A DNA stretch of 64,000 nt. It comes from Hungatella effluvii. GTDB lineage: Bacteria > Bacillota > Clostridia > Lachnospirales > Lachnospiraceae. The stretch is from NCBI RefSeq assembly GCF_003201875.1, contig NZ_QJKD01000001.1, forward strand, positions 557,536-621,535, read 5' to 3'. The position numbers and the translations under genes were made by a program. The notes beneath the pieces were generated by a model that did no database searches, had not been told where the DNA came from, and worked only from the letters and a program-made list of their open reading frames with translations. This document shows positions 11,401 to 17,981 of this stretch, one piece after another (position 1 is the stretch's first letter; each line of letters begins with the position of its first letter).

Positions 11401-12410
11401 TCGAAATCTGTTTCGGTACTGTTTTCTGCTCCGGCTTCGGTATTCGTTCCGGTACCATTTTCTGTTCCAGTTTCTGTGTGTGTTCCGGCAGCACTTTCCA
11501 GTTTGGTTTCTGTGGAAGTTCCGGTACCATTTTCTGCTCCCGTTTTCGGGGGCGTTTCCGTATCACTTTCTGTTCCAGTTTCTGTGTGTGTTCCGGCAGC
11601 ACTTTCTGATTTGGTTTCTGTGGAAGTTTCGGTACCATTTTCTGTTCCCGTTTCCGGGGGTGTTCCGGTACCATTTTCTGCTTTGGGTTCTTCGGGTGTT
11701 CCGGCACTATTTTCTGCTCCCGTTTCTTTGGATGTACCAGTACCACTTTCCGTTCTGGAATCATCGTCATTTGTCTCAGCCGTTATTGCACCTTTGCACA
11801 ACAGCGGCTGGAGGTGGGGTATAATTCCTGCATTCAAAGTCGGCGGCGTATTCTTACTATAAGCATTGCTTGGACTTGATTTTTTCGCAGCATTGGAAGG
11901 TGTCGCCTTCTGTTCTTTTTCTAAAAGTTCCCAATCACTGCTGACAATTTCCCCGCCTTCAAATTCATTGATTACAACAGAAAATCGGGGAGCGTGTTCT
12001 GCGTCTCTGCCTGAAAACGCATAATCACCAATCCCCATGATACTCTCCGGAAGCCTCAATTCTCCTTTCAGACCTCCAAGGTTATAAAACAAACAGGAAC
12101 CAATATAGGTAATGCCATCTTCTATCATCAGAGTGTGAATCTCTTTTGCATACTCCAGAAATGGTGCGCTTTCCCTGGTAAAATCGTTTGTATCACCTGT
12201 ACCCTTTAACGTCAGAACACCGTCTTCCAATTCAGCGGTCACACTCTCACCCACATGGAATTTTTCTGTTCTGCTCTCTGTTGCATAGGCAAGTATGGAC
12301 TCAAAATTCAAATTAGTCAGCATAAGACAGATGATCAGACCAACAGCAATCCACCGCTGCCGGTGATATCTCCGCCTGTTCCTTCTGTTTTGTATCTGTT
12401 TTGTGTCCAT
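5415..12410 (-). CDS. Giant secreted surface protein with beta-helix GGG repeats
   Basis: This 2331-aa protein has a signal peptide (basic N-terminus, hydrophobic residues ~20-35, likely cut after AYA at ~43). A short stretch resembling BspA-type leucine-rich repeats follows (~75-135), then a Thr/Glu/Gly-rich low-complexity linker (~214-360) and a mixed region. From ~870 to ~1375 there are many SGGTIxGNVYGGG-type repeats expected to form a right-handed beta helix. The C-terminal third looks like beta-sandwich domains. No LPxTG motif, LysM or choline-binding repeats are visible, so its attachment is unknown. It is the last gene of the SipW/TasA-like operon, with an SD (GGAGG) 9 nt before the ATG. 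It probably serves as an adhesin or large fibre component; this is inference. Confidence 0.85.
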   Translation of the reverse strand: MDTKQIQNRRNRRRYHRQRWIAVGLIICLMLTNLNFESILAYATESRTEKFHVGESVTAELEDGVLTLKGTGDTNDFTRESAPFLEYAKEIHTLMIEDGITYIGSCLFYNLGGLKGELRLPESIMGIGDYAFSGRDAEHAPRFSVVINEFEGGEIVSSDWELLEKEQKATPSNAAKKSSPSNAYSKNTPPTLNAGIIPHLQPLLCKGAITAETNDDDSRTESGTGTSKETGAENSAGTPEEPKAENGTGTPPETGTENGTETSTETKSESAAGTHTETGTESDTETPPKTGAENGTGTSTETKLESAAGTHTETGTENGTGTNTEAGAENSTETDFEAETGAAVETETGVETETSAETMPGVVNEAASVTDPTTDKGRRKIKNPLEDEAEYAIEYITEQQIENPETIFYEDQRGFVICSQDNQTFMDAAEYAGYEVADGLVTVALDDMAEMELPVRDEQILLPECPEEISLFHEDNEFYQETFKGWTLEGEGPGRVRTPGEAVSAVEAEYLSLYSVWEKAENYHFRVEAKREGNTAVYTVIDNSTGKIPENPDGFMYRYQWQVTDRAGDIEQQEGKKITIMNSAHFATPSEADGSDIETESGWTELQGADTPRYESALEENRVDLYYRCVMTPVKLTRSRSASEAVVLYSDAVAAVEDINIIYVDQLNGKDSNSGKSSDQAVQTLEEAALRLKKREYGGTVESNQIILTQNYTYKGNSSVPEQNKWKWNFLSDNPVPVTIKGINDKIELSNHANSANNDFYQYEEIIFDSVKLLNLDHMYCNGHNIRINSSVTTGSSIYLYGSGQNDITENVGEISVYAGKITRIVGYIRSKPSVDVKQKKAVITVGGSADVTTIIAGSASGEIKNADVEINIEGGNVDKLVGGCQGFTEIKSPYSGTTVLNISGGTVKSIYGAGSGRNKSIPTFSGELDINITGGSVDNVYGSGSAAYVTSSGSEISKVRITASGGVVGNIFAAGIGGDASVTAENDANQTLAKDFGSLTGDVTITIKDNAEITGDVYTSGSGHDTTGTPGYDITQNAYLKGNVTLNISGGAIQGNVYGGGKGISRTGFDDCARIEEGSLVHFQISGGSIKGNVYGGGKNAKVKGKTIISISGGTIQGHVYGGGEKAEISGSTSVTITNGIIESNLYGGGSEGLVRGDASVSITGGTIQGYVYGGGEKAEISGSASVTITSGIIEKNLYGGGSEGLVKGKTNIKIEDGTINGSVYGGALGKAGERYVLGGSTVNMTGGWIRGNLYGGSEFSNDGPEEGDPEDLIFINFVGGKVSGKVFGGGYQGITNGSTHVHIGVEAIGACQHYKDNPGEKPDLKASDLSVESSVYAGGDFGGDTPDYTTITVKGFSHIYIDGKGYDFGGDQDGSKMSISGGVFGSGASCDAGSVRLVTVANYGRKLTDANGNLDSVSSTLTSIQRADQVRLINSHIHLSGQSDAANSNQTALYSLNRIGDLEKTEEDQKKLGVLGNSLVLANGSTLVLDSASIELANYKSVQITEAGIKEVKYEELSSISNTIMLTTGTVFLVSHKSTADSGTETYGAVNGYSYLLAEETAKAYAYARIKNNDANPDDGGFALPDQSGELGYTNVIDQGFRFWQVAGANASAVRETVLTAQKLEDGPADGFSVASGTVELPPAEHESVYKISSITIPAAVKLADTAKDKEGNWIKSDDSIDSETEKNKIKADPLNSFGLSIGTDIGLISDADHIISPHTANSGSSYTIIGKSSGSVSQGKVPKITLYLTYDNDGITKSQDLGTVAAEIERYEGNVKKETTTLNIEIVTKAAALSDQSVELYATQSGNYTGKLVIPSGMSRTLDLTGVKTDFKGTTALCSYNSETKLTGYNIAVAMQPIQSQGWHSADLMAESYDLSGYTEADSVRIGSTDSRYEAAIKFTLYNAPGFTAKNDIDVLALSLQDGSGVTVTIELNVHWEESAVSEIKTASGKQYNGFEAAENIMISPKSSVTASFILRKPYNAADLWLELQKSGKRIPLPAGTKLTLTEQGKPFYTYRVTGNEQDEKIKLDEFEKMWAGSKLTGETGSNPITVIMEFDSSDGITADEYSLRLRNEESADSIGAGFTVNNSSVSLTVSGGDGLSRGEHTFQLEVALRNDTRMLDGAAAVMQPEDGTVFPDGTVFTVGEKNYYPVGGRVYLPISLSDLEKGSFFVTMSTTDTVGLPPGENRVSVQLFSTGVNSGGAAITSAVTDYTAEENPEYGLKIFTHEGKRLFSPGSEMIVYADYIVKNAAEGTAVQAEFYKKENGSYVKMDDWNVSSSGLPEGGRSQYTGTQTFHITVPDADQITPGTYRLVFILGDRSVPYNIIVRQ
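8765..9080 (-). repeat. 156-bp coding tandem repeat in the giant protein
   Basis: Two near-identical 156-bp units encode 52-residue modules, each with the pattern VYGGGEKAEISGS, NLYGGGSEGLV and a closing SITGG-like strand. The word CTGTATCGTTCCGCC recurs at 8901 and 9057, giving the period directly. Recent duplication is the simplest explanation. Confidence 0.8.
11330..11771 (-). repeat. Low-complexity Thr/Glu/Gly-rich coding repeat
   Basis: About 146 residues of TETGTENGTGT-like imperfect repeats, with copies of the module ESAAGTHTETGTE, form a linker between the N-terminal domain and the rest of the giant protein. The DNA is repetitive enough to open long, meaningless reading frames on the other strand. 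Confidence 0.85.
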
Positions 12411-12446
12411 AGTTATACCTCCGACTTTATGAATAACAGGAAGCCT

Positions 12447-13187
12447 TTACTCGCTTATCCCGCCAATCGTGATAGAATCTGCAAACTGACCGCCTGCGGT
12501 AAGATTCAGGCTGGTATCTGACTTCAGCAGAATCAGAGAATACACTCCGAGCCCCGGTGATGTATAGATAAATTCACTGCCATTTAATTTCACCCTGTCA
12601 TCGGCCTGATTCACCGTAATTTGATCTGACAATATCTGAATTTTAATATCTCTTGACGAATCGGCGCAGATCATTGTCAGTACTGCGGCGGCATTGCCCA
12701 CGTAATCCTCCACCGTATACTGATTACCCAGACCTTTTTCAAAAACGGCTTTTAACGTTTTTTCGTATGGGGACATCGATTTTACGGTTACGGTTGTCAC
12801 CTGGTCATTTTTAACCGGCGTCACGGTAATCTCTGCTGTAGTCTGTGAACCGGAGGAAAGCTTACCGGATTCAGGCGATGCATTTCCATTTGTTACCTCT
12901 ATCTCATATGGGATCTCTGTCTGGGTTATTCTTTGAGAATCCGCGTAATTAAACAATTGCACCGTGAAGCTTGCTTTATCCGGATCGATATAATATTTTA
13001 CATCCTCCGCCTCTTCCTTCAGAAGATCGCTTGTAAAATAGAATTCCTGGGGTGCAATGATTCCGCTCTGCGCTTTCCTGGACACGTAACGTGCCGCAGT
13101 GACACTCACTCCGGCCGTCAGTGCGGTCAACAGTACTATTCCTGGAAGAAACCGCAGCAGACGCCGGCTTTTTTCATTTTTATTCAT
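12447..13187 (-). CDS. Exported protein with SipW-type signal peptide (246 aa)
   Basis: The N-terminus has the layout of SipW substrates: basic start MNKNEKSRRLLR, a hydrophobic core, then TAARYVSRKAQSG just after the expected cut site, followed by a soluble beta-rich region of ~200 residues. SipW is a signal peptidase I that matures TasA/CalY-type matrix proteins in Bacillus; two such peptidases lie upstream in this operon. It is 16 bp downstream of the 186-aa relative and 36 bp upstream of the giant gene. Overall similarity to TasA is weak, so it is called from signal peptide type and context. Confidence 0.7.
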   Translation of the reverse strand: MNKNEKSRRLLRFLPGIVLLTALTAGVSVTAARYVSRKAQSGIIAPQEFYFTSDLLKEEAEDVKYYIDPDKASFTVQLFNYADSQRITQTEIPYEIEVTNGNASPESGKLSSGSQTTAEITVTPVKNDQVTTVTVKSMSPYEKTLKAVFEKGLGNQYTVEDYVGNAAAVLTMICADSSRDIKIQILSDQITVNQADDRVKLNGSEFIYTSPGLGVYSLILLKSDTSLNLTAGGQFADSITIGGISE

Positions 13188-13203
13188 TCCCTTTGTCTCC
13201 TCA

Positions 13204-13764
13204 TCACGGACTGACCGGGGTCGTCTGTTCTGCCTGAACGGTCACTGTTATCAGGTCTATCTCATCGGCAAATTCTGCATTGCTCACGGGCAGCGAAACA
13301 GTTAATACATAAGTATGTTTAGTTTCTACGGAATGTGGAAGAAAGCCGCCTTCCAAGACGGCTTTCCCATCCGAGAAGCTCAGTACTCCAGTATTCACTG
13401 TATTTCCTAATCCGCTGCTCCCTGATTCCTCTTTTGCAGAAAGTGTAAATTTCAATGGCAGATTGTCTGTGGTTTCGACTGTAATTGAATAGTTCTGCCC
13501 TACCTCACTAATCTGGCCCTCTTTTGTATTGGTAACAACGAACTCATATTGCTGTGCCGAGTCATTTCCCGGCTTCATCCCATTTATATCGATCTGAAAT
13601 TCGCTGCTGTCGCTTCCCCACAATGCCACAGATGCCACCGCTCCGCCCTCTATTCGGGTTCTGTATCTGGCAAGGGTATTTGGCAGTATCGTCATTGTGA
13701 CTGCACAAAACAGTAAGATATATCCTATGATTCTGGCTCTTGTCAGGTGCTTTTTCATTTTCAT
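13204..13764 (-). CDS. TasA/CalY-like exported protein (186 aa)
   Basis: The signal peptide ends ILPNTLARYRTRIEGGA, close to the SipW-cognate pattern in which a small-residue cut site is followed by an aromatic residue and a short polar run. The mature part contains VASVALWGSDSSEF, a strand pattern also seen in the 192-aa relative of this operon (ATATVAAWSF). TasA and CalY are secreted subunits of biofilm fibres. It lies 33 bp after the second SipW gene. Probably a minor or tip fibre subunit; this is inference. Confidence 0.75.
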   Translation of the reverse strand: MKMKKHLTRARIIGYILLFCAVTMTILPNTLARYRTRIEGGAVASVALWGSDSSEFQIDINGMKPGNDSAQQYEFVVTNTKEGQISEVGQNYSITVETTDNLPLKFTLSAKEESGSSGLGNTVNTGVLSFSDGKAVLEGGFLPHSVETKHTYVLTVSLPVSNAEFADEIDLITVTVQAEQTTPVSP

Positions 13765-13797
13765 AGTATCCTTCCTGCCTATGGTATTTCTGCTTAT

Positions 13798-14376
13798 TCA
13801 GTGCTCATTTCTCTCAGACTTTCGAACCGTCTGACCGGGAAAGCATACGAACAATACCACGGCCAGTAATAGGAGAAGCCTGCCGGGAACTGTACGAAAA
13901 AACATGAAAATATTACCAATACCCGGAATTATAACTGTCACACGGCCTGCAATCTGGTCCGTCTGGACCGGGACACGGTCAGCCACATTGTTATAATCAC
14001 CCTTCGTAATAATGCCATCCGCTGTATTTTCAATAAAACGATGTGTAATCAGGCTGCCGTTATCCCAATAGCTGATAATATCCCCTTCCTGATACAGCTC
14101 CTCCCGATGGATAATCAGAAGATCCCCTGCCGATATGACTGGTTCCATGCTGCCCGTCAGAACAATAACCTGGGAATAGCCAAAGATGGCCGGTAATTGA
14201 TCCTTCCATATTATATTTGAAAATAACTGCCATGCATTGATTAAAACGACAATTACTATCAGGATTAAAACAACGTTTTTACTCAGTTTTCTCAAAATGT
14301 TCCTTCTGCTGCCAGTCTCTGCATTCCAGCTAAGCGCTGCATCTGCCGCAGACGTGTCGTCAGCTTTCCTCCGCAT
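13798..14376 (-). CDS. sipW: Signal peptidase I, SipW type (second copy)
   Basis: The 192-aa membrane protein has an N-terminal transmembrane segment (~30-55), then VIVLTGSMEPVISAGDLL carrying the catalytic Ser, ISYWDNGSLITHRF carrying the His that replaces Lys in SipW/ER-type peptidases, and GDYNNVADRVPV with conserved Asp. A second membrane segment lies near the C-terminus. It should remove signal peptides of the neighbouring TasA-like proteins. It overlaps the upstream 546-aa gene by 17 bp and has no strong SD, so it is probably translationally coupled. Confidence 0.9.
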   Translation of the reverse strand: MRRKADDTSAADAALSWNAETGSRRNILRKLSKNVVLILIVIVVLINAWQLFSNIIWKDQLPAIFGYSQVIVLTGSMEPVISAGDLLIIHREELYQEGDIISYWDNGSLITHRFIENTADGIITKGDYNNVADRVPVQTDQIAGRVTVIIPGIGNIFMFFRTVPGRLLLLLAVVLFVCFPGQTVRKSERNEH

Positions 14377-16000
14377 GAATTTTCATATTCAGTATATAGG
14401 TATGTTCCGTACCGCTGCCGATACGGGTATCCTCTCTGTCATTTCCTACCGGCGGCCAGATCCAGTCCAACCGGTATAATTCACTCGATTCAGCGGATAT
14501 TTCCGTGTTTAAACTCAGATCTGTACCGTTACTTTGCAGAGTACCGGAAACCGACCGCTTCGTCTGCTTATTTCCAGCGTTATCCATTGGGGTCAGCGTG
14601 AAGGAAAGCGGAAGATGAAGTCCATCTCCTTCTGACATGGTTACCGTTACGTTCAGCGGAGTACGCCGCGTGTTCTGCAGCCGGAATAAGTAGTATCCGG
14701 AAGAACCCGGTGCAATTTTGCTTAGCTCTCCGCCGGTGTCGGTGCGGCTGAAGAATAAATCAATGGTACAGTTCTGCGTCCACTGTGCATAAGATCCATC
14801 CGTTGTCTGCCCGGAAACATCAAGGACTCCTCCATCAGGCTGCGTCGGTTCTTCCGGTTTCTCAGGTTTTGTAGAATCAAGATCCGAACCAGATGAGTTA
14901 CCTGAACCCGATGGCTTTGATGGCATTACCTGGTCTGCCGGGAAAGTTGGTTCTGTTGGATTCTCCTGTTCTTCCGGAGATTCTGGAATTTCCGGAAAAC
15001 GGTCTGACGCTCCCGGTCTCCCAACTTCTTCGGAGGATGGGGCAGACGTATCACTTCCAGCTTCACTTTCTGTCTCCGGCTGCTTAGAGATTCCGCCGCC
15101 GATAGGACTGATAATTCCGTCTCCAACAACAACGCCGGATTCGCCCGGAATCTCTGCAGTTCCATCCGGTTTTATAATCTTCCCTCCAGGCTCAATCACC
15201 GTTCCGTCAGGCAGACTTACCGTTCCATCTGCGTCCACCTTAATATCACCGGACTCCATCGGCTGTTTTTCTATCACGGTGTCATCTGTGAGTATAATAT
15301 AGGCAGTGTCATCCGTCTTGCCTCCCGGAAATACTACGTTCCCATCGGGCAGATGCACGTTGCCACCCGGTGTCACGATTACGCCGTCTCTGACATTTGC
15401 ACTTCCCGTGGGTGTGACAACGTCTCCGTCACGAGTGGAAAAGGTAAAGTTTTCTGAGTCAATCCTCATACTCTCCTGATCCAGTTCAATAACTACTTCC
15501 AGCACCCGTACATCGATGGATAGTTCAATCGCATACGCCCCATTTTCCGTCAATTGAATGGACACGTCTTTCTCTTTTCTGCTGTCATACTGGATATTGA
15601 TCTTTCTCTGTACCTGTACTTCTCCCTCATCAGTGAGAATGGATATGGTATGCTCTCCCTGCGGCACATTGGGAAATAAAAAACCGCCTTTTGAGTCTGA
15701 TACGGTTGTAATCGGATCACTGTGCAGTTCGAGGCGCCGTCCTGCTGCCGGCGTACCATCCGTGTATGCCACAATACCGGAGAGATGAATCACTGTACGG
15801 TTGTCCGTGCTCTCCGGGGTCAGTAAGATCGTATCGATCAGCTGTCCCATAGAAGACGGTCCGGCATTGCTGCCTAATATGTATCCCACCAGACTGGATG
15901 TCATCAGTGTAAATAAAAACAACAGCAGGATCAGTACCAGCCATATTCTGCTGTTATCCCGTCTTTTTACATCAGATCCCGTTTTTTTCTGTTGTTCCAT
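14360..16000 (-). CDS. Membrane-anchored repeat protein of the fibre locus (546 aa)
   Basis: The N-terminus has a cytoplasmic basic stretch and one membrane helix (~19-42) without a clear cut site. A carboxypeptidase-regulatory-like beta domain follows (~68-130: GIVAYTDGTPAAGRRLELHS). Beta-turn repeats of the type DGxVxxPGG come next (~190-310), then a Pro/Glu/Ser-rich linker (~315-395) and a C-terminal beta domain that ends at residue 546. It may anchor or nucleate the fibre at the membrane, since it is the only member with a retained N-terminal anchor. The SD AAAGGAGG precedes the ATG by ~9 nt. No characterised homologue is recognised. Confidence 0.7.
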   Translation of the reverse strand: MEQQKKTGSDVKRRDNSRIWLVLILLLFLFTLMTSSLVGYILGSNAGPSSMGQLIDTILLTPESTDNRTVIHLSGIVAYTDGTPAAGRRLELHSDPITTVSDSKGGFLFPNVPQGEHTISILTDEGEVQVQRKINIQYDSRKEKDVSIQLTENGAYAIELSIDVRVLEVVIELDQESMRIDSENFTFSTRDGDVVTPTGSANVRDGVIVTPGGNVHLPDGNVVFPGGKTDDTAYIILTDDTVIEKQPMESGDIKVDADGTVSLPDGTVIEPGGKIIKPDGTAEIPGESGVVVGDGIISPIGGGISKQPETESEAGSDTSAPSSEEVGRPGASDRFPEIPESPEEQENPTEPTFPADQVMPSKPSGSGNSSGSDLDSTKPEKPEEPTQPDGGVLDVSGQTTDGSYAQWTQNCTIDLFFSRTDTGGELSKIAPGSSGYYLFRLQNTRRTPLNVTVTMSEGDGLHLPLSFTLTPMDNAGNKQTKRSVSGTLQSNGTDLSLNTEISAESSELYRLDWIWPPVGNDREDTRIGSGTEHTYILNMKIHAEES

Positions 16001-16045
16001 GGCATGAATCCTCCTTTAGGGAAAATAGTGCATTCAGCCTATGGC

Positions 16046-16117
16046 AAAAAATACGGTTACCCATACTCTTTGCCGAGGGCTGAAGGCCCTCGCAGAAATA
16101 CCCCGGCACAGGGGGTA
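16046..16117 (-). terminator. Hairpin cluster with U-run between the major subunit gene and downstream genes
   Basis: Reading the minus strand after the 192-aa gene there are a 6-bp stem (TACCCC/GGGGTA), a 7-bp GC-rich stem (CGAGGGC/GCCCTCG) and a small stem directly followed by six U. Such a leaky terminator after the first fibre-subunit gene would give more subunit than anchor and adhesin. The stems are seen; partial termination is inference. Confidence 0.5.
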
Positions 16118-16124
16118 GTGCTTT

Positions 16125-16703
16125 TTATGAAGTTGGTGCGGTAGGGGGTTGCTGCGTACCGGTGACAGTAATATTCAGTGTGATAGTACTGCCTTTATAG
16201 TCATTGTCATTTTTATCCTGTGGTGTATCGATTGGCCATTTCCATTTCACAGTAACTGTTTTATTCATAGAATCACTATATGGGATCTCTCCCTTCATTT
16301 CACTACCTAATGTATACTCATCATTACCTACTGTAAATTTAAGATTGGAAGGTAAACTACTACTGTCAGATTTTTTTATTACCAGGCTGTAATCAATTCC
16401 CACCTCGCTGCCAGTTCCATCAACCACGATCTCAAAAGAACCTTCTGTCCCAGGTGCAATCACACCCTCTTTAATAGTACCTTCGTCATAACTGGCTCTG
16501 TTTACAGTACTTCCCAAATCAATATCCGTCATTGCTGCCTCTTTGCCATTCGCTTTAAAACTCCAAGCCGCCACCGTAGCCGTGGCGCTCCCTGTAACCT
16601 CCGTAGCGTACTTAGCCATCGTCCCGCCTGTCAGGCTGGTAGTCACAAGTGTCATTGCCACTGCCAAAGCGCCAAGACAGGAAACATACGATCTCTTCTT
16701 CAT
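16125..16703 (-). CDS. TasA/CalY-like exported protein, probable major fibre subunit (192 aa)
   Basis: The start MKKRSYVSC at 16703 is chosen because AGGAG lies 8 nt upstream; a longer frame to 16904 has no such site. The signal peptide ends LTGGTMAKYATEVTGSA, the SipW-cognate pattern. The mature ~160 residues are beta-rich with TATVAAWSFKANGKE and a Thr/Pro C-terminus. Bacillus TasA and camelysin share this signal peptide class and size range. It follows sipW directly and is preceded by a long structured leader, as expected for an abundant product. Catalytic residues of a metalloprotease (claimed historically for camelysin) are not visible. Confidence 0.75.
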   Translation of the reverse strand: MKKRSYVSCLGALAVAMTLVTTSLTGGTMAKYATEVTGSATATVAAWSFKANGKEAAMTDIDLGSTVNRASYDEGTIKEGVIAPGTEGSFEIVVDGTGSEVGIDYSLVIKKSDSSSLPSNLKFTVGNDEYTLGSEMKGEIPYSDSMNKTVTVKWKWPIDTPQDKNDNDYKGSTITLNITVTGTQQPPTAPTS

Positions 16704-16925
16704 ACTTAATCTCCTCGCTTTCCATATAATAGGGAACCGCTTAGCTGATAACAGAACATCGTCAAGGTACGGTTCCCTGTGCCTGTGACATTTAGATTTA
16801 TCCCGGGCACTCCCATACCCGGTTCTGTATGGCTCTCCTACGCCGTGCCCATAGAGCAAGAGCCAGTCCATACAACTTATCTTCTTACATTTCGTTACAT
16901 ACACGAAATTATCAGACCTTAACCT
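16704..16925 (-). promoter_or_regulatory. Structured 220-nt leader of the major fibre-subunit gene
   Basis: No gene is credible here. On the minus strand there are three potential stems in order: GTATGG...CCATAC enclosing GGCTCT...AGAGCC; CCGGG...CCCGG; and a 9-bp AGGGAACCG...CGGTTCCCT with a ~30-nt loop, ending ~20 nt before the ribosome binding site. It does not match the consensus of any riboswitch I recognise, including c-di-GMP-I. It may be an mRNA-stabilising leader or a regulatory RNA. Confidence 0.45.
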
Positions 16926-17555
16926 TCATGGTACACGGCCCTCCCTGCCCTCACGTTCCGCTTTCAGGGCCGCAAGCTCAGCCTCCAGCTGCGCGGTATG
17001 GGCCGCTTCCTCCCGGTCAGCCCGGCGCCTCCGCCAGATATCCCAGAGAAGGAAAAGAAGCAGGGGACAAATAATAAAGAGTATCATCCCTGTAGTAGTC
17101 TGCATAAACAGGATCATACTGCCCAGGCCCCCGATTCTTCCGCCCTTCCAGATGCCCTGTATCTGATCCGCAGTCACTGGCAGACGGTCTTCTGTATTAT
17201 TGGCATCGCCCTGGGTTACATATCTTACCTCTCCCTCCTCACCTGCAGTCACGCCTGCGATACGGTGCGTGATCGCCTTTCCAGAAGAAAGGTAACAGAT
17301 TACGTCCCCTTCTTTCAGCAGATCCGTATTCGTATTATGTATAAAAATCATATCTCCAACCCGAATCACCGGTTCCATGGAACCGGATAACACCACGGCA
17401 GGCTTGATGCCAAAAACACCGGGAAGCTCATCAGGATTCCTATAACTTCCGACAATTAAAATCAGATTGATGATAATAACAGGAATGAGCAACACACACA
17501 GTACCGCCCCTGTTACCGTAGAAACTATCGTGGAGGTCTTTCTTTCTACGCTCAT
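16926..17555 (-). CDS. sipW: Signal peptidase I, SipW type (first copy)
   Basis: Starting at the ATG of MSVERK (AAGGAG 8 nt upstream), this 209-aa protein has a membrane helix (~10-35), the Ser motif VLSGSMEPVIRVGDM, the His motif SGKAITHRI and GDANNTEDRLPV. A second helix follows, then a charged C-terminal tail (DREEAAHTAQLEAELAALKAE) that may form a short coiled coil. It is the first gene of the fibre operon. Together with the second copy this gives two SipW peptidases in one operon, possibly dedicated to different substrates. A start at 17642 is possible but would add an unusual 29-residue extension. Confidence 0.9.
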   Translation of the reverse strand: MSVERKTSTIVSTVTGAVLCVLLIPVIIINLILIVGSYRNPDELPGVFGIKPAVVLSGSMEPVIRVGDMIFIHNTNTDLLKEGDVICYLSSGKAITHRIAGVTAGEEGEVRYVTQGDANNTEDRLPVTADQIQGIWKGGRIGGLGSMILFMQTTTGMILFIICPLLLFLLWDIWRRRRADREEAAHTAQLEAELAALKAEREGREGRVP

Positions 17556-17660
17556 GGAATTCTCCTTCCGGCTCTTGTATTCAGCTTCGGGCAGACTGGA
17601 TTGAAAGGCGCTCGCAAATGTATGCTTTAAGCGTACATTCATTGTCTCCCCTGTATACGG

Positions 17661-17723
17661 CATAAAATAAAAGCCAGCCTCATACTACACAGCTGACTTT
17701 CTATCCACAGGCAACTGGCTGGC
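17661..17723 (-). promoter_or_regulatory. Terminator-like hairpin in the fibre operon leader
   Basis: On the minus strand GCCAGCC pairs with GGCTGGC, and the 3' arm is followed immediately by TTTTATTTTA. An internal CAGTTG/CAGCTG stem is also possible. It lies between the promoter at 17786-17814 and the first sipW gene, so it would act as a transcription attenuator. The loop of ~37 nt is long, which lowers confidence. Confidence 0.5.
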
Positions 17724-17785
17724 ATTCCTTCGACTTATTCTTCAAGGGATATTTCCCGCCGCTTCTAACATTTTCTTATGTTTTT

Positions 17786-17814
17786 AGAATACTTCTTTTT
17801 ACCGGAAATAACAA
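17786..17814 (-). promoter_or_regulatory. Promoter of the SipW/TasA-like operon
   Basis: Minus strand TTGTTA, 17-bp spacer, TATTCT. Nearly the same 29-bp sequence occurs on the plus strand at 17982-18010. It lies beside operator A, whose sites would be centred near -56 and -76 if transcription starts ~7 bp past the -10 box. That position suits an activator. Confidence 0.65.
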
Positions 17815-17829
17815 GATTTTACACCGTTT

Positions 17830-17863
17830 TGGCAATGCCATTTATGTGGCAATAATGATGCCA
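17830..17863. promoter_or_regulatory. Double operator A (TGGCA-N-TGCCA plus TGGCA-N7-TGCCA)
   Basis: Two palindromes share half-sites TGGCA/TGCCA: one with a 1-bp centre at 17830-17840 and one with a 7-bp centre at 17847-17863, their centres 20 bp apart. The same pair in inverted orientation is operator B. A DNA-binding dimer contacting two successive turns is implied. Confidence 0.7.
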
Positions 17864-17932
17864 TTTTCTCTTTATTGGAAAATACAATTCAGACTACCCA
17901 AAGTATCATGAAGGTTTATCCAGGCGATATTC

Positions 17933-17966
17933 TGGCATTTTTGATGCCAAATAAATGGCATTGCCA
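17933..17966. promoter_or_regulatory. Double operator B, inverted copy of operator A
   Basis: TGGCA-N7-TGCCA at 17933-17949 and TGGCA-N-TGCCA at 17956-17966, centres again 20 bp apart. The reverse complement matches operator A over TTGGCAATGCCATTTAT, then after one mismatch TGGCA, seven mostly unmatched bases and TGCCA. The two double sites are centred ~106 bp apart, about ten helical turns, which would permit side-by-side or looped binding. Confidence 0.7.
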
Positions 17967-17981
17967 ATATCTTCCATTATC

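Noticed and set aside
11191..11862. A 223-codon plus-strand frame rich in Val/Ser/Pro repeats
   Set aside because: It is the complement of the Thr/Glu/Gly-rich repeat of the giant protein; no ribosome binding site or independent signal supports it.
14360..14376. 17-bp overlap of two genes as a possible sequencing frameshift
   Set aside because: Both proteins are complete at their ends, and short overlaps are common in this window.
16704..16904. 67-codon N-terminal extension of the 192-aa fibre protein
   Set aside because: It would place the signal peptide internally and lacks a ribosome binding site, whereas AGGAG precedes the ATG at 16703.
16704..16925. Possible c-di-GMP riboswitch before the major fibre-subunit gene
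   Set aside because: The conserved GEMM core (GCAAA and the G-rich tetraloop receptor) is not present; only generic stems are seen.
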